Assembly: GCA_036351055.1 (NCBI GenBank)
Contig: JAZBOH010000147.1
Location: 3,149-67,148 of the forward strand
Direction of reading: 5' to 3'
Source of the DNA: JABDPF01 sp036351055
GTDB lineage: Bacteria; Pseudomonadota; Gammaproteobacteria; Xanthomonadales; SZUA-36
Length of the DNA stretch: 64,000 nucleotides
The translations under genes were made by a program, and so were the position numbers. How positions within the stretch are numbered: position 1 is the stretch's first letter; every line of letters starts with the position of its first letter. The notes beneath the pieces are model-generated. The model was not told the origin of the DNA and did no database searches. It worked only from the letters and a program-made list of their open reading frames with translations. Of the stretch, positions 42,768-50,257 are shown piece after piece.

Positions 42768-42987
42768 AGCTGCTGACCTGGCCTGGCAAGGAGGGAATGA
42801 ACTGATTTTTCAACATTTGAGGTAACGAAGCAAGGCGTAAGACCCGGCGTAAACCAAGTTTTCAGCGATCGATCGACGAAAGGGGCCTGAATTCGCCGCT
42901 GGAAGCCTGGTACATCAGGCCACCCGCGACAATTTGTCGGAGTTTCATGTGATCTTTCACTCCCGGGGCCCGATCCGGCGATTTCGG

Positions 42988-43323
42988 CTATTTTGACACC
43001 TGGCCGCCAACTACCTCGGCAAAATGCAGCCTGGATTCCAGCCTCTCGATACGCTCCAGCAATTCAACTGCAAGCGCCGCACCGGCCAGGTTGATGCCGA
43101 GATCCGATCTCAGCCGCGCCACGATCCGGGTGCGTTTGACGGAGTGCTGGGGGAAATAGAGTATGTCTCCCTCCCGACGACTCGGTTCGATAATGCCTTC
43201 GGCCACGAGGCGGTCCACCAGCTCGGATTCGATGGCGCAACTTCTGCACAGCTGCACGATGGTCACCTCGGTGCGTTCATCGACAAGCTGTCCCTCTATC
43301 ATGAATTTCCTGTTTTCAGTCAT
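42988..43323 (-). CDS. cbpM: Chaperone modulator CbpM
   Basis: CbpM is a small MerR-like protein that binds the J-domain of CbpA and inhibits its co-chaperone activity. The 111 residues contain the HTH-like VTIVQLCRSCAIESELVDRLVAEGIIEP followed by a helical C-terminal part (LLERIERLESRLHFAE). It starts 3 bases after cbpA, the standard arrangement, which supports the name. Read as separate helices, residues 20-48 make up the recognition domain. Confidence 0.92.
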   Translation of the reverse strand: MTENRKFMIEGQLVDERTEVTIVQLCRSCAIESELVDRLVAEGIIEPSRREGDILYFPQHSVKRTRIVARLRSDLGINLAGAALAVELLERIERLESRLHFAEVVGGQVSK

Positions 43324-43326
43324 GGC

Positions 43327-44298
43327 TCAAGACCTCCTCATGCCGGCGCGGGGATCGAAAGACATCTTGTCTCTCATTTCCTGGTAAATCTGACGTGCCG
43401 TCTTGTCATGAGCTGGCGGAAAGACCACGTTCAGCACCACATAGAGGTCTCCCGGGCTTTTGCCCGGCAAACCTTTCCCCTTGAGGCGCAACTTGCGCCC
43501 CGAAGCCGAGTTGGCCGGAATATTCATGTCGACATGACCCGATGGCAGGGGAACGGTGACTTTCCCGCCCAGCGCCGCCTCCCAGGGCGCCACCGGCAAA
43601 TTCAGGTAGACGTCCTTGCCTTCCGCGTGGAAATGGTCATCCGCCCGGAACTCGACCTCGAGATACAGGTCGCCGGACTGCCCTGAACCCGGGGCCTGGC
43701 CGCCCTGCCCCTTGAGACGGATCTGCTGACCCTGCCGGATGCCCTTCGGTATGGTGACGTTCAGAACACGCTGGCGATTGAAGACACGGCCATCCGGCGT
43801 GGCTTCCGGCAACTGCATTTGCAGTGACCGGGTAGCGCCGGTGTAGCTGTCCCGTATATCGATTGAGATCCGGGCATGGACGTCCTGGCCTTGCGGCGGG
43901 TAAGCGCCCGGACGCGGACCGCCTGCGCGGGAAAAGCCGCCGCCAAAGAGCTCTTCGAAGAAATCGCTGAAATCTTCGGCGCCTCGGCCGGAACCGGCGC
44001 CAAAGCCATCAAACCCACCGCCACGGCCAAAACCGGCGCTCTCCTGCCAACCCGGTGGCGGCCGGAAATCCTGGCCCGCTTGCCAGTTGGCGCCCAGTTG
44101 GTCATAAGCTTTACGCTTCTCAGGGTCCTTGAGAACCGCGTAGGCTTCACCCAGTTCCTTGAAACGCTCTTCGGCGTTCTTGTCTTTGCTGACGTCCGGG
44201 TGGTACTTGCGGGCTTTCTTGCGGTAGGCCTTCTTGATTTCAACCTGGCTGGCTTCGCGTGGAACACCCATGATCTCGTAATAGTCTTTGTATTTCAT
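43327..44298 (-). CDS. cbpA: Curved DNA-binding protein / DnaJ-family co-chaperone CbpA
   Basis: A 323-residue DnaJ-type co-chaperone of DnaK. The J-domain spans residues 1-70 (KDYYEIMGVPREAS, HPDVSKDKNAEERF) with the HPD motif. A Gly/Phe-rich linker with many FGRGGGFDGF-like runs follows, then two C-terminal substrate-binding beta-domains. It lacks the zinc-finger cysteines of DnaJ, which identifies CbpA. ATG 44298 is used; the frame stays open to 44595 through the tRNA-derived terminator region and is not coding there. No clear Shine-Dalgarno is visible. Confidence 0.93.
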   Translation of the reverse strand: MKYKDYYEIMGVPREASQVEIKKAYRKKARKYHPDVSKDKNAEERFKELGEAYAVLKDPEKRKAYDQLGANWQAGQDFRPPPGWQESAGFGRGGGFDGFGAGSGRGAEDFSDFFEELFGGGFSRAGGPRPGAYPPQGQDVHARISIDIRDSYTGATRSLQMQLPEATPDGRVFNRQRVLNVTIPKGIRQGQQIRLKGQGGQAPGSGQSGDLYLEVEFRADDHFHAEGKDVYLNLPVAPWEAALGGKVTVPLPSGHVDMNIPANSASGRKLRLKGKGLPGKSPGDLYVVLNVVFPPAHDKTARQIYQEMRDKMSFDPRAGMRRS

Positions 44299-44347
44299 GG
44301 TGTAAATATACATGGCGGGGGGATGGGGGGGAACAGGCTGTTCCGGC

Positions 44348-44401
44348 AAAAAAGGCCACTTCGCAGGTGGCTTTCTTTGTAGATGGTCGGGGCGAGAGGA
44401 T
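44348..44401 (-). repeat. Partial copy of the tRNA-Pro 3' end with its terminator
   Basis: Bases 44355-44401 match 44522-44568 at 45 of 47 positions. The copy includes the last 18 bases of the tRNA-Pro gene, the spacer, and a functional-looking terminator (GCCAC 44355-44359 with GTGGC 44367-44371, then six T on the minus strand). The two mismatches fall in the terminator loop. It now lies 50 bases upstream of the cbpA start. Confidence 0.8.
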
Positions 44402-44404
44402 AGT

Positions 44405-44425
44405 CCGAAAACATCCTGTTTTCGG
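44405..44425. repeat. Hairpin CCGAAAAC-ATCCT-GTTTTCGG, copy 2
   Basis: A perfect 8-bp stem with an ATCCT loop. The 17-base core is identical to the hairpin at 31299-31317; the outer pairs differ but remain paired. It lies directly beside the truncated tRNA-Pro copy. Another 8-bp stem AAATTCGC/GCGAATTT is at 44449-44469. Confidence 0.6.
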
Positions 44426-44516
44426 CCCTTCGGGCGCCGATGGCGACCAAATTCGCTCCCGGCGAATTTGTCGAACCTCCCTCGGTACGAATCAGGCACC
44501 TTTCTTACACGCATAG

Positions 44517-44538
44517 AAAAAGCCACTTTGTAGGTGGC
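44517..44538 (-). terminator. Intrinsic terminator of tRNA-Pro
   Basis: On the minus strand GCCAC pairs with GTGGC (44534-44538 and 44522-44526) around a 7-base loop, followed by five T residues (44517-44521), 12 bases beyond the tRNA CCA end. Confidence 0.7.
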
Positions 44539-44550
44539 TTTCTTTGTAGA

Positions 44551-44627
<77 letters not shown>

Positions 44628-44746
44628 ACCGTAAAACCTGTTTTGTTACTTTTTTATCCTGAATCGACCGAAGGTCGTTTTCAAGCCGTCTCGCAAGGTG
44701 CGGTTTTGCCGCAGGCAAAGAAGCGCCTGGAGAGACTGATGTCAAC

Positions 44747-44774
44747 GCGCTACCAGACTGCGCCACGCCCCGAC
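44747..44774 (-). repeat. Partial copy of the tRNA-Pro 5' half
   Basis: These 28 bases are identical to 44602-44629, the acceptor 5' strand and D-arm of tRNA-Pro plus two flanking bases. The copy stops where the anticodon arm should begin and continues with unrelated sequence, so it is a tRNA remnant and not a gene. Confidence 0.8.
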
Positions 44775-44859
44775 ACTTTTAACTTTTGTTCCAGGATGCT
44801 GTTATTCGCTCCCCGGAACGGGATGCGAATTTTAACCCAATTACCGGCTCGGGAATAGC

Positions 44860-45216
44860 TTAGCGTTTAAGAACCTGAAGTACCTCTTCCAGCTCCAGGC
44901 GGACCTGGCGGATAATTTGCTGGCTGCGGTTTTCGTCGTCGCGGGCTTCGTCACCTTCCAGCATCTGCCGTGCGCCACCGATCGTGTAACCCTGTTCGTA
45001 CAACAGGCTACGGATCTGGCGGATCATCATGACGTCCCCCCGCTGATAATACCGGCGGTTGCCCCTGCGCTTGACGGGTTTGAGCTGCTCGAACTCCTGT
45101 TCCCAATAGCGAAGCACGTGCGGCTTTACACCACACAATTCACTCACTTCGCCGATCGTAAAATACCGTTTTGCCGGAATCGGCGGAAGATCTCGGTCAA
45201 TCCCCGGATCCAACAT
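44860..45216 (-). CDS. MerR-family transcriptional regulator next to ihfA
   Basis: A 118-residue MerR-type regulator: KRYFTIGEVSELCGV and HVLRYWEQEF form the helix-turn-helix, followed by RRYYQRGDVMMIRQIRSLLYEQGYTI and a C-terminal coiled segment. It lacks metal-binding cysteines, and this family (YlxM/MlrA-like short MerR) is regularly encoded after ihfA in gammaproteobacteria. ATG 45216 overlaps ihfA by 20 bases and has GGTGG just upstream. Its target is unknown. Confidence 0.9.
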   Translation of the reverse strand: MLDPGIDRDLPPIPAKRYFTIGEVSELCGVKPHVLRYWEQEFEQLKPVKRRGNRRYYQRGDVMMIRQIRSLLYEQGYTIGGARQMLEGDEARDDENRSQQIIRQVRLELEEVLQVLKR

Positions 45217-45496
45217 ATGCTTCCACCCTTGCACGTAGTTTCTGACCCGGCCGGAACGTTACCACGCGACGCGCGGAGATCGGAATCTCCTCGCCTGTCT
45301 TGGGGTTTCTGCCGGGTCGTTGATTTTTTTCGCGTAACTGAAAGTTACCAAACCCTGAAAGCTTGACGTTTTCGCCTCCTTCAAGCGCAGTTCTAACTGC
45401 CTCGAAAAAGGCGTCCACAAATTCTTTGGCTTCCCTTTTGTTCAGTCCCACCTCGTCAAACAGGCGGTCTGCCATTTCTGCCTTTGTCAGCGACAT
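45197..45496 (-). CDS. ihfA: Integration host factor alpha subunit
   Basis: IhfA forms a heterodimer with IhfB that bends DNA sharply at specific sites. The 99 residues include LTKAEMADRLFDEVGLNKREAK and the beta-arm with GFGNFQLREKNQRPGRNPKTGE, where the intercalating proline lies. RRVVTFRPGQKLR follows. It starts 2 bases after the pheT stop, and the merR gene overlaps its end. It is the standard distal gene of the pheST operon. Confidence 0.96.
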   Translation of the reverse strand: MSLTKAEMADRLFDEVGLNKREAKEFVDAFFEAVRTALEGGENVKLSGFGNFQLREKNQRPGRNPKTGEEIPISARRVVTFRPGQKLRARVEAYVGSGD

Positions 45497-45498
45497 CT

Positions 45499-47874
45499 CT
45501 ATCCTCTCAGCTGGGCACCCAGATGATGTTCCAGCTCCGAAACGACCCCCTGGATCGCCGGATCAACATCTTCATCTCTTAGAGTGCTGGAAACGTTGTT
45601 AAAAATCAAGCCTATAGCGAGACTTTTGTAACCATCTTTTAGATTCTCGCCGGCGTAAACATCAAATATTATCACCCGCTCCAGGTACGGTCCGGCCCCT
45701 GACCTGATGCGTTTTTCGACTTCAGCAAAAGTCACATTGTCCGGCATCAATACTGCAATATCGCGCCTTACAGAGGGAAAACGTGAAATTTCTTTCGCGA
45801 ATGGAACTTCTCTTGAGAGTAGTGGTTCAAGGTCAATTTCAAAGGCAAAGACATTCTTTTTGATGTCAAATTGCTTCAATACTTCCGGATGCAGCGCACC
45901 ACACCAACCCACCGCTTTTCCATCGACTTTCACGATTGCGCTGGCTCCCGGGTGCATCCAGGGCAATGCGCCCGCCTCAAAGTCCGGGGAACCGGCGATA
46001 CCCTTCATCGCGAACAGCTGTTCTACATTGCCCTTAATGTCATAAAAGTCCATTTCACGGCTACTTACACCCCATTGCTCAGGTAAAACATCACCCGAGG
46101 CCACGGCGGCGATGCGTTCCACCTCGTTCATGACTTCCCCCTGCAGAAAGGCCACCCCGGCCTCGTACAGGCGCACCCTGCTCTGCTGTCGGCGCAGGTT
46201 GCGCGACAGGGAATTGAGCAGCCCTGGCATCAGGGTTGTGCGCATCACGTCGAGATCGGACGACAAGGGGTTGGCCAAGGGCAGTACCATGTGATCGTGG
46301 TGCAGGTATTCGAGGTCCCGGTGATCGACAAAACTGTAATTGATCGTTTCCTGGTAGCCGGCAGCACACAGGCTCTCACGAACCCGGCCCAGGGATACGC
46401 GGTGACTTCGGCTGGTGCCCGGCGCGTGTTCGCCGGAAACCGGTGCTTCGGGAATTTCATCGTAACCGTAGATACGCGCGATCTCTTCGATCAGGTCTTC
46501 TTCGATTGCGATATCGAAGCGTGCCGAGGGCGCGATGACGGTCCACTTCTCACCGTCCCAGTCGACGTCCATACCCAGACGAACGAGGATGTTCTCGACC
46601 ATTTCGGCGGGGATGTCACAACCGATCACACGGTTGAGGCGGCCTGGGCGCAGGGTAACCGCCGGGTTAACCGGCACGTACGCCTTATCTTCGGCCACCA
46701 GCAAGGGCCCGGGCTCACCGCCGGCAATTTCAGTCAACAGGGCCGTGGCGCGCTCAACGGCGGCCTCCTGGCCGGCCGGATCCACGCCGCGCTCGAAGCG
46801 GTGGGAGGCATCGGTGTGCATGCCGAGATTACGCGCCTTGCCCATGATCGTTGCCGGGTTGAAATAGGCGCTTTCAAACAGGATGTCGCGGGTTTCACCG
46901 GTCACACCGCTGTCCAGACCGCCCATGACGCCGGCAATGGCTACCGGCCCTCGGCTGTCGCAGATCGCCAGGATGTCGTCCCCCAGTTCCGCCTCGGATT
47001 CATCCAGCAGAACCAGCTTCTCACCCTCCCTGCCCCGACGGACCACGATTTCGCCGTCCAGCTTGTCAAGGTCGAAGGCGTGCATGGGCTGGCCCAGTTC
47101 CAGTAGTACAAAATTGGTCACGTCCACCGTCGGGCTGATGCTGCGCAAACCACAGCGGCGCAGCGTTTCAGCCATCCAGAACGGTGTTTCCGCTGTCGGG
47201 TCGATGCCACGGACAATGCGCCCGACGTAGCGCGGGCAGTCTTCGGGGCTTTCAAGCCGGATCGGGAAACGCGCCTCGTTCAATGCGGGAACGGCCTGTA
47301 TCTCGTCATCGAGAAATTCGGCGTCACAACTGGCCGCAACGTCCCGCGCGATCCCGCGTACCGACAGGCAGTCAGCGCGGTTGGGCGTCAGGTCCACCTC
47401 GATCACGCGATCGTCCAGGCCCAAGTATTCCCTCAGTGCAACGCCGGGCGGAGCGTCTTCAGGCAACTCCATTAGGCCGGAATGGTCATCCGACAGCCCC
47501 AGTTCGCGCGCGGAACAGAGCATGCCGAACGACTCGACACCACGCAGTTTTGCTTTCTTGATCCTGAACTCAGGCCCGATGGTCGCGCCCACACGGGCCA
47601 ATGGCACCCGGATGCCCGGGCGGGCGTTTGGTGCGCCACAGACGACCTGGAGGCGTTCAGCGCCCCCGTCGTTCACGGTGCAGACCTGGAGTTTATCGGC
47701 ATCAGGATGTTTGTCACAGTCCTCGATTTCCGCCACGACGACGTCGGTGAATTCACCGGCCACCGGGCGAACATCATCGACTTCCAGGCCGGCGGCCGTC
47801 AGCCTGTCAGCGAGTTCATCTGCGTCCAGGTCAATCGCGACCCATTTTTTCAGCCATTCAACGTTGAATTGCAT
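45499..47874 (-). CDS. pheT: Phenylalanyl-tRNA synthetase beta subunit
   Basis: The 791-residue beta chain of the alpha2-beta2 PheRS. Domains in order: a tRNA-binding OB-fold (about 40-150, VVVAEIEDCDKHPDADKLQVC), B3/B4 editing domain (ECPRYVGR-like DCPRYVGRIVRG and GLMELPEDA), B5 domain, a catalytic-like core, and the C-terminal ferredoxin-fold anticodon domain (SRFPSVRRDIAVLMPD). Length is normal. It follows pheS by 24 bases. Confidence 0.97.
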   Translation of the reverse strand: MQFNVEWLKKWVAIDLDADELADRLTAAGLEVDDVRPVAGEFTDVVVAEIEDCDKHPDADKLQVCTVNDGGAERLQVVCGAPNARPGIRVPLARVGATIGPEFRIKKAKLRGVESFGMLCSARELGLSDDHSGLMELPEDAPPGVALREYLGLDDRVIEVDLTPNRADCLSVRGIARDVAASCDAEFLDDEIQAVPALNEARFPIRLESPEDCPRYVGRIVRGIDPTAETPFWMAETLRRCGLRSISPTVDVTNFVLLELGQPMHAFDLDKLDGEIVVRRGREGEKLVLLDESEAELGDDILAICDSRGPVAIAGVMGGLDSGVTGETRDILFESAYFNPATIMGKARNLGMHTDASHRFERGVDPAGQEAAVERATALLTEIAGGEPGPLLVAEDKAYVPVNPAVTLRPGRLNRVIGCDIPAEMVENILVRLGMDVDWDGEKWTVIAPSARFDIAIEEDLIEEIARIYGYDEIPEAPVSGEHAPGTSRSHRVSLGRVRESLCAAGYQETINYSFVDHRDLEYLHHDHMVLPLANPLSSDLDVMRTTLMPGLLNSLSRNLRRQQSRVRLYEAGVAFLQGEVMNEVERIAAVASGDVLPEQWGVSSREMDFYDIKGNVEQLFAMKGIAGSPDFEAGALPWMHPGASAIVKVDGKAVGWCGALHPEVLKQFDIKKNVFAFEIDLEPLLSREVPFAKEISRFPSVRRDIAVLMPDNVTFAEVEKRIRSGAGPYLERVIIFDVYAGENLKDGYKSLAIGLIFNNVSSTLRDEDVDPAIQGVVSELEHHLGAQLRG

Positions 47875-47898
47875 GTTTTTATCCTGTCTCTGCGCGAA

Positions 47899-48897
47899 TC
47901 AATGGAACTGGCGCAGAAATTCGAGATCGTTCTCGAAAAACTGTCTCAGGTCGGTGACGCCGTAGCGCAACATGGCCATGCGCTCGATGCCCATGCCAAA
48001 CGCGTAACCCGTGAACTCTTCCGGATCCACGTCGCAAGCGCGCAGCACGTTGGGGTGAACCATGCCGCACCCGAGAATCTCGAGCCAGCCCGGCTCGGAA
48101 CCGTCGCCTTTCTCCCAGCCGATATCGACTTCCGCCGACGGTTCGGTGAACGGGAAATAGGAAGGCCGGAAACGCATTGCCAGGGAACGTTCAAAGAAGG
48201 CATTGATAAAGGTGTGCAGAACACCCTTGAGGTCGGCCATGCTCACACCCCGGCCAACCAGCAAGCCCTCGACCTGGTGAAACATGGGGGTATGCGTCTG
48301 GTCCGAATCGCTGCGGAACACTTTGCCCGGCGCGATGATGCGGTATGGCGGGTCGCTTCTTTCCATCACCCGGATCTGCACCGGCGAGGTGTGCGTGCGC
48401 AGCAGGCGTCCATCGCCGAAATAGAAGGTGTCGTGCATGGCGCGTGCCGGGTGGTGCGGCGGGAAATTGAGCGACTCAAAGTTGTAATGGTCGTCTTCGA
48501 CTTCCGGACCGGTGGCTACATCGAAGCCCAGCTTGGTGAAGATGCCGATCGCCCGTTCCATCGCCATCGAAATCGGGTGCAGACCGCCCCGGCTTTCGCC
48601 GCGTCCAGGCAGGGTCACGTCCACCTTCTCGCTCATCAGCCTGGCTTGTAGCGCTTCTGATTCGAGCCATTTCCGGCGGGCGATGATCGCCTGGTTCAGG
48701 GCATCGCGGGTCGCGTTGACGGACTGGCCGAAGGCCTTGCGCTGTTCCGCTTCCATCGCGCCCAGGGTTTTGAGTTGCGCGGTCACCTCGCCTTTTTTGC
48801 CGAGGTACCGGACACGAAGATCATCCAGTTGCTGGAGCGACTCGCTGGCTTCGATATCCGCCAGGGCGCGGGTATGTAGATCGCTTATGGTGTTCAC
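47899..48897 (-). CDS. pheS: Phenylalanyl-tRNA synthetase alpha subunit
   Basis: The 332-residue catalytic subunit of PheRS. The class II motif 2 region LLRTHTSPVQIRVME, the FRSDSDQTHTPMFHQVEGL segment and motif 3 GFGMGIERMAMLRYG are seen (the last reads AFGMGIERMAML). The N-terminal coiled coil that contacts tRNA covers about residues 1-90. Start is GTG 48897 without a strong Shine-Dalgarno. A GTAGGAGCG palindrome lies in the 105-base gap from rplT; no pheS leader peptide with Phe codons was found there. Confidence 0.96.
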   Translation of the reverse strand: MNTISDLHTRALADIEASESLQQLDDLRVRYLGKKGEVTAQLKTLGAMEAEQRKAFGQSVNATRDALNQAIIARRKWLESEALQARLMSEKVDVTLPGRGESRGGLHPISMAMERAIGIFTKLGFDVATGPEVEDDHYNFESLNFPPHHPARAMHDTFYFGDGRLLRTHTSPVQIRVMERSDPPYRIIAPGKVFRSDSDQTHTPMFHQVEGLLVGRGVSMADLKGVLHTFINAFFERSLAMRFRPSYFPFTEPSAEVDIGWEKGDGSEPGWLEILGCGMVHPNVLRACDVDPEEFTGYAFGMGIERMAMLRYGVTDLRQFFENDLEFLRQFH

Positions 48898-48935
48898 TAG
48901 GGGAACCCGTGAGTTGTTCTGTCTTCGTAAATACC

Positions 48936-48993
48936 GTAGGAGCGACGCGCGTCGCGACCGGTCTGCCGGTGTCGCGACTTACGTCGCTCCTAC
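48936..48993. repeat. GTAGGAGCGAC palindrome between rplT and pheS
   Basis: Arms 48936-48958 and 48971-48993 pair at 20 of 23 positions; the three mismatches are contiguous. The GTAGGAGCG ends resemble the REP-like copies beside dnaQ, but the inner sequence is GACGCGCGTCGCGAC, so it is a different subtype. Confidence 0.75.
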
Positions 48994-49002
48994 AGCGGGG
49001 TT

Positions 49003-49359
49003 TTAACCCAGGCTGGCTTTTGCTTTTTCAGCCAGGGCGCCGAAGGCGGCCTTGTCGTGCACGGCCAGGTCGGCCAGCACTTTACGGTCCACTTCGATCT
49101 CGGCCTTGTTGAGGCCGTCGATAAAGCGGCTATAGCTCATGCCGAATTCGCGGGCCGCCGCGTTGATGCGAACGATCCACAGCGAGCGGAACTGCCGCTT
49201 GCGCTGGCGGCGGTCACGGTAGGAATACTGTCCTGCCTTGGTGACGGCCTGCTTGGCAACGCGATAAACCTTGCGGCGCGCGCCGTAATAACCTTTGGCC
49301 TCTTTCAGTACTTTTTTGTGACGGGCTCGTGCCTGTACACCACGTTTTACTCTTGCCAT
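49003..49359 (-). CDS. rplT: 50S ribosomal protein L20
   Basis: L20 (bL20) is needed early in 50S assembly and represses its own operon in E. coli. The 118 residues begin ARVKRGVQARARHKKVLK and include YRDRRQRKRQFRSLWI, both conserved. The gene follows rpmI by 15 bases in the infC-rpmI-rplT unit. Confidence 0.98.
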   Translation of the reverse strand: MARVKRGVQARARHKKVLKEAKGYYGARRKVYRVAKQAVTKAGQYSYRDRRQRKRQFRSLWIVRINAAAREFGMSYSRFIDGLNKAEIEVDRKVLADLAVHDKAAFGALAEKAKASLG

Positions 49360-49374
49360 TTTTCCATTCCTCCC

Positions 49375-49572
49375 TTATGCGTGCGGCAGCAGGCGCTTGA
49401 CGGCTTTCTTGTCGGCGGCACTGATCATGTCGGTGCCGCGCAAGCCGCGCTTACGCTTCTGGTCTTTCTTGGTCAGAATGTGGCTGTGGTAGGCGTGGCC
49501 ACGCTTGAAGCCGCCCGAGGCGGTCTTCTTGAAACGCTTGGCCGCGCCCCGGTTGGTTTTCAACTTGGGCAT
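49375..49572 (-). CDS. rpmI: 50S ribosomal protein L35
   Basis: L35 (bL35), 65 residues, starts PKLKTNRGAAKRFKKTASG and ends KKAVKRLLPHA, as in all gammaproteobacteria. AAAGGAG lies upstream of the ATG, and a small CCCC-GAGA-GGGG hairpin (49589-49600) sits just before it, where autoregulation of the L35-L20 unit acts in E. coli; whether this hairpin has that role is unknown. Confidence 0.97.
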   Translation of the reverse strand: MPKLKTNRGAAKRFKKTASGGFKRGHAYHSHILTKKDQKRKRGLRGTDMISAADKKAVKRLLPHA

Positions 49573-49724
49573 GGTCTTGCTCCTTTTTCCCCTCTCGGGG
49601 GTTTACATTTGACGTCACACAAGCGGCCACGGGGGCACTTTATTGGCTCGGAAACGCTTTTTCTTCCACGCGCTGTATCGCGGGGAGCGTATTTTGGGGT
49701 CAAACCCCTAATTTTGCAAGTCTT

Positions 49725-50243
49725 TTAGTGCTTCTTCGGCGCGATCATCATCACCATCTGCCGGCCTTCCATCCGTGGATACTGCTCCACGGTGATCTCG
49801 TCGGCCAGGTCGGTCTCCACGCGTTTCAACATGGCGGCGCCGAGTTCGCGGTGGGCCATTTCACGGCCGCGGAAGCGCAGGGTCAGTTTCACCTTGTTGC
49901 CTTCGTCGAGAAAACGATGCACGTTGCGCATCTTGACCTCGTAGTCGGCCTGCTCGGTGCCGGGGCGGAACTTGACTTCCTTGACCTGGATGTTCTTCTG
50001 CTTTTTCTTGGCGACCTGGGCTTTTTTGGCCTGTTCGAACTTGAACTTGCCGTAGTCCATGATCCGGCAGACCGGCGGCTCACCGTTTGGCGCAATTTCC
50101 ACCAGGTCCATTCCAGATTCGTCTGCCATCTCCAGTGCCTGTTGAATGCTCAGGATTCCGGCCTGTTCTCCGTCCGCGTCGATAACGCGAACTTGCGGTG
50201 CTGTAATCAACTGGTTGCGCCGCGCTTCTTTTTTTGATGCGAT
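49725..50243 (-). CDS. infC: Translation initiation factor IF-3 (non-canonical ATC start)
   Basis: IF-3 binds the 30S subunit and enforces correct start-codon choice. Visible parts are APQVRVIDADGEQAGILS and MDYGKFKFEQAKK in the N-terminal domain, then the C-terminal domain with KEVKFRPGTEQADYEVK and LRFRGREMAHRELG. The first AUG-like codon (a TTG) would cut off the N terminus. An ATC at 50243 has GAGGA seven bases upstream, keeps ASKKEARRNQL in frame, and yields 172 residues. IF-3 genes typically use a rare start such as ATT for autoregulation, so ATC is the preferred start. The thrS stop is 14 bases upstream. Confidence 0.93.
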   Translation of the reverse strand: MASKKEARRNQLITAPQVRVIDADGEQAGILSIQQALEMADESGMDLVEIAPNGEPPVCRIMDYGKFKFEQAKKAQVAKKKQKNIQVKEVKFRPGTEQADYEVKMRNVHRFLDEGNKVKLTLRFRGREMAHRELGAAMLKRVETDLADEITVEQYPRMEGRQMVMMIAPKKH

Positions 50244-50257
50244 GTGATTGTCCTCGA

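Noticed and set aside
42862..42948. A 28-codon frame on the minus strand downstream of cbpM with an upstream GGGAG
   Set aside because: The spacing to the ATG is long (about 11 bases), the peptide has no recognisable features, and short frames of this kind are expected by chance.
44738..44746. A 9-base match (GATGTCAAC) beside the tRNA-Pro fragment to the tRNA-Val anticodon loop, hinting at a chimeric tRNA
   Set aside because: It does not fall in the correct position for an anticodon arm, and nine bases can match by chance.
49691..49712. GGGG-TCAAA-CCCC hairpin after infC as a terminator
   Set aside because: No T run follows on the minus strand, and rpmI is expected to be co-transcribed.
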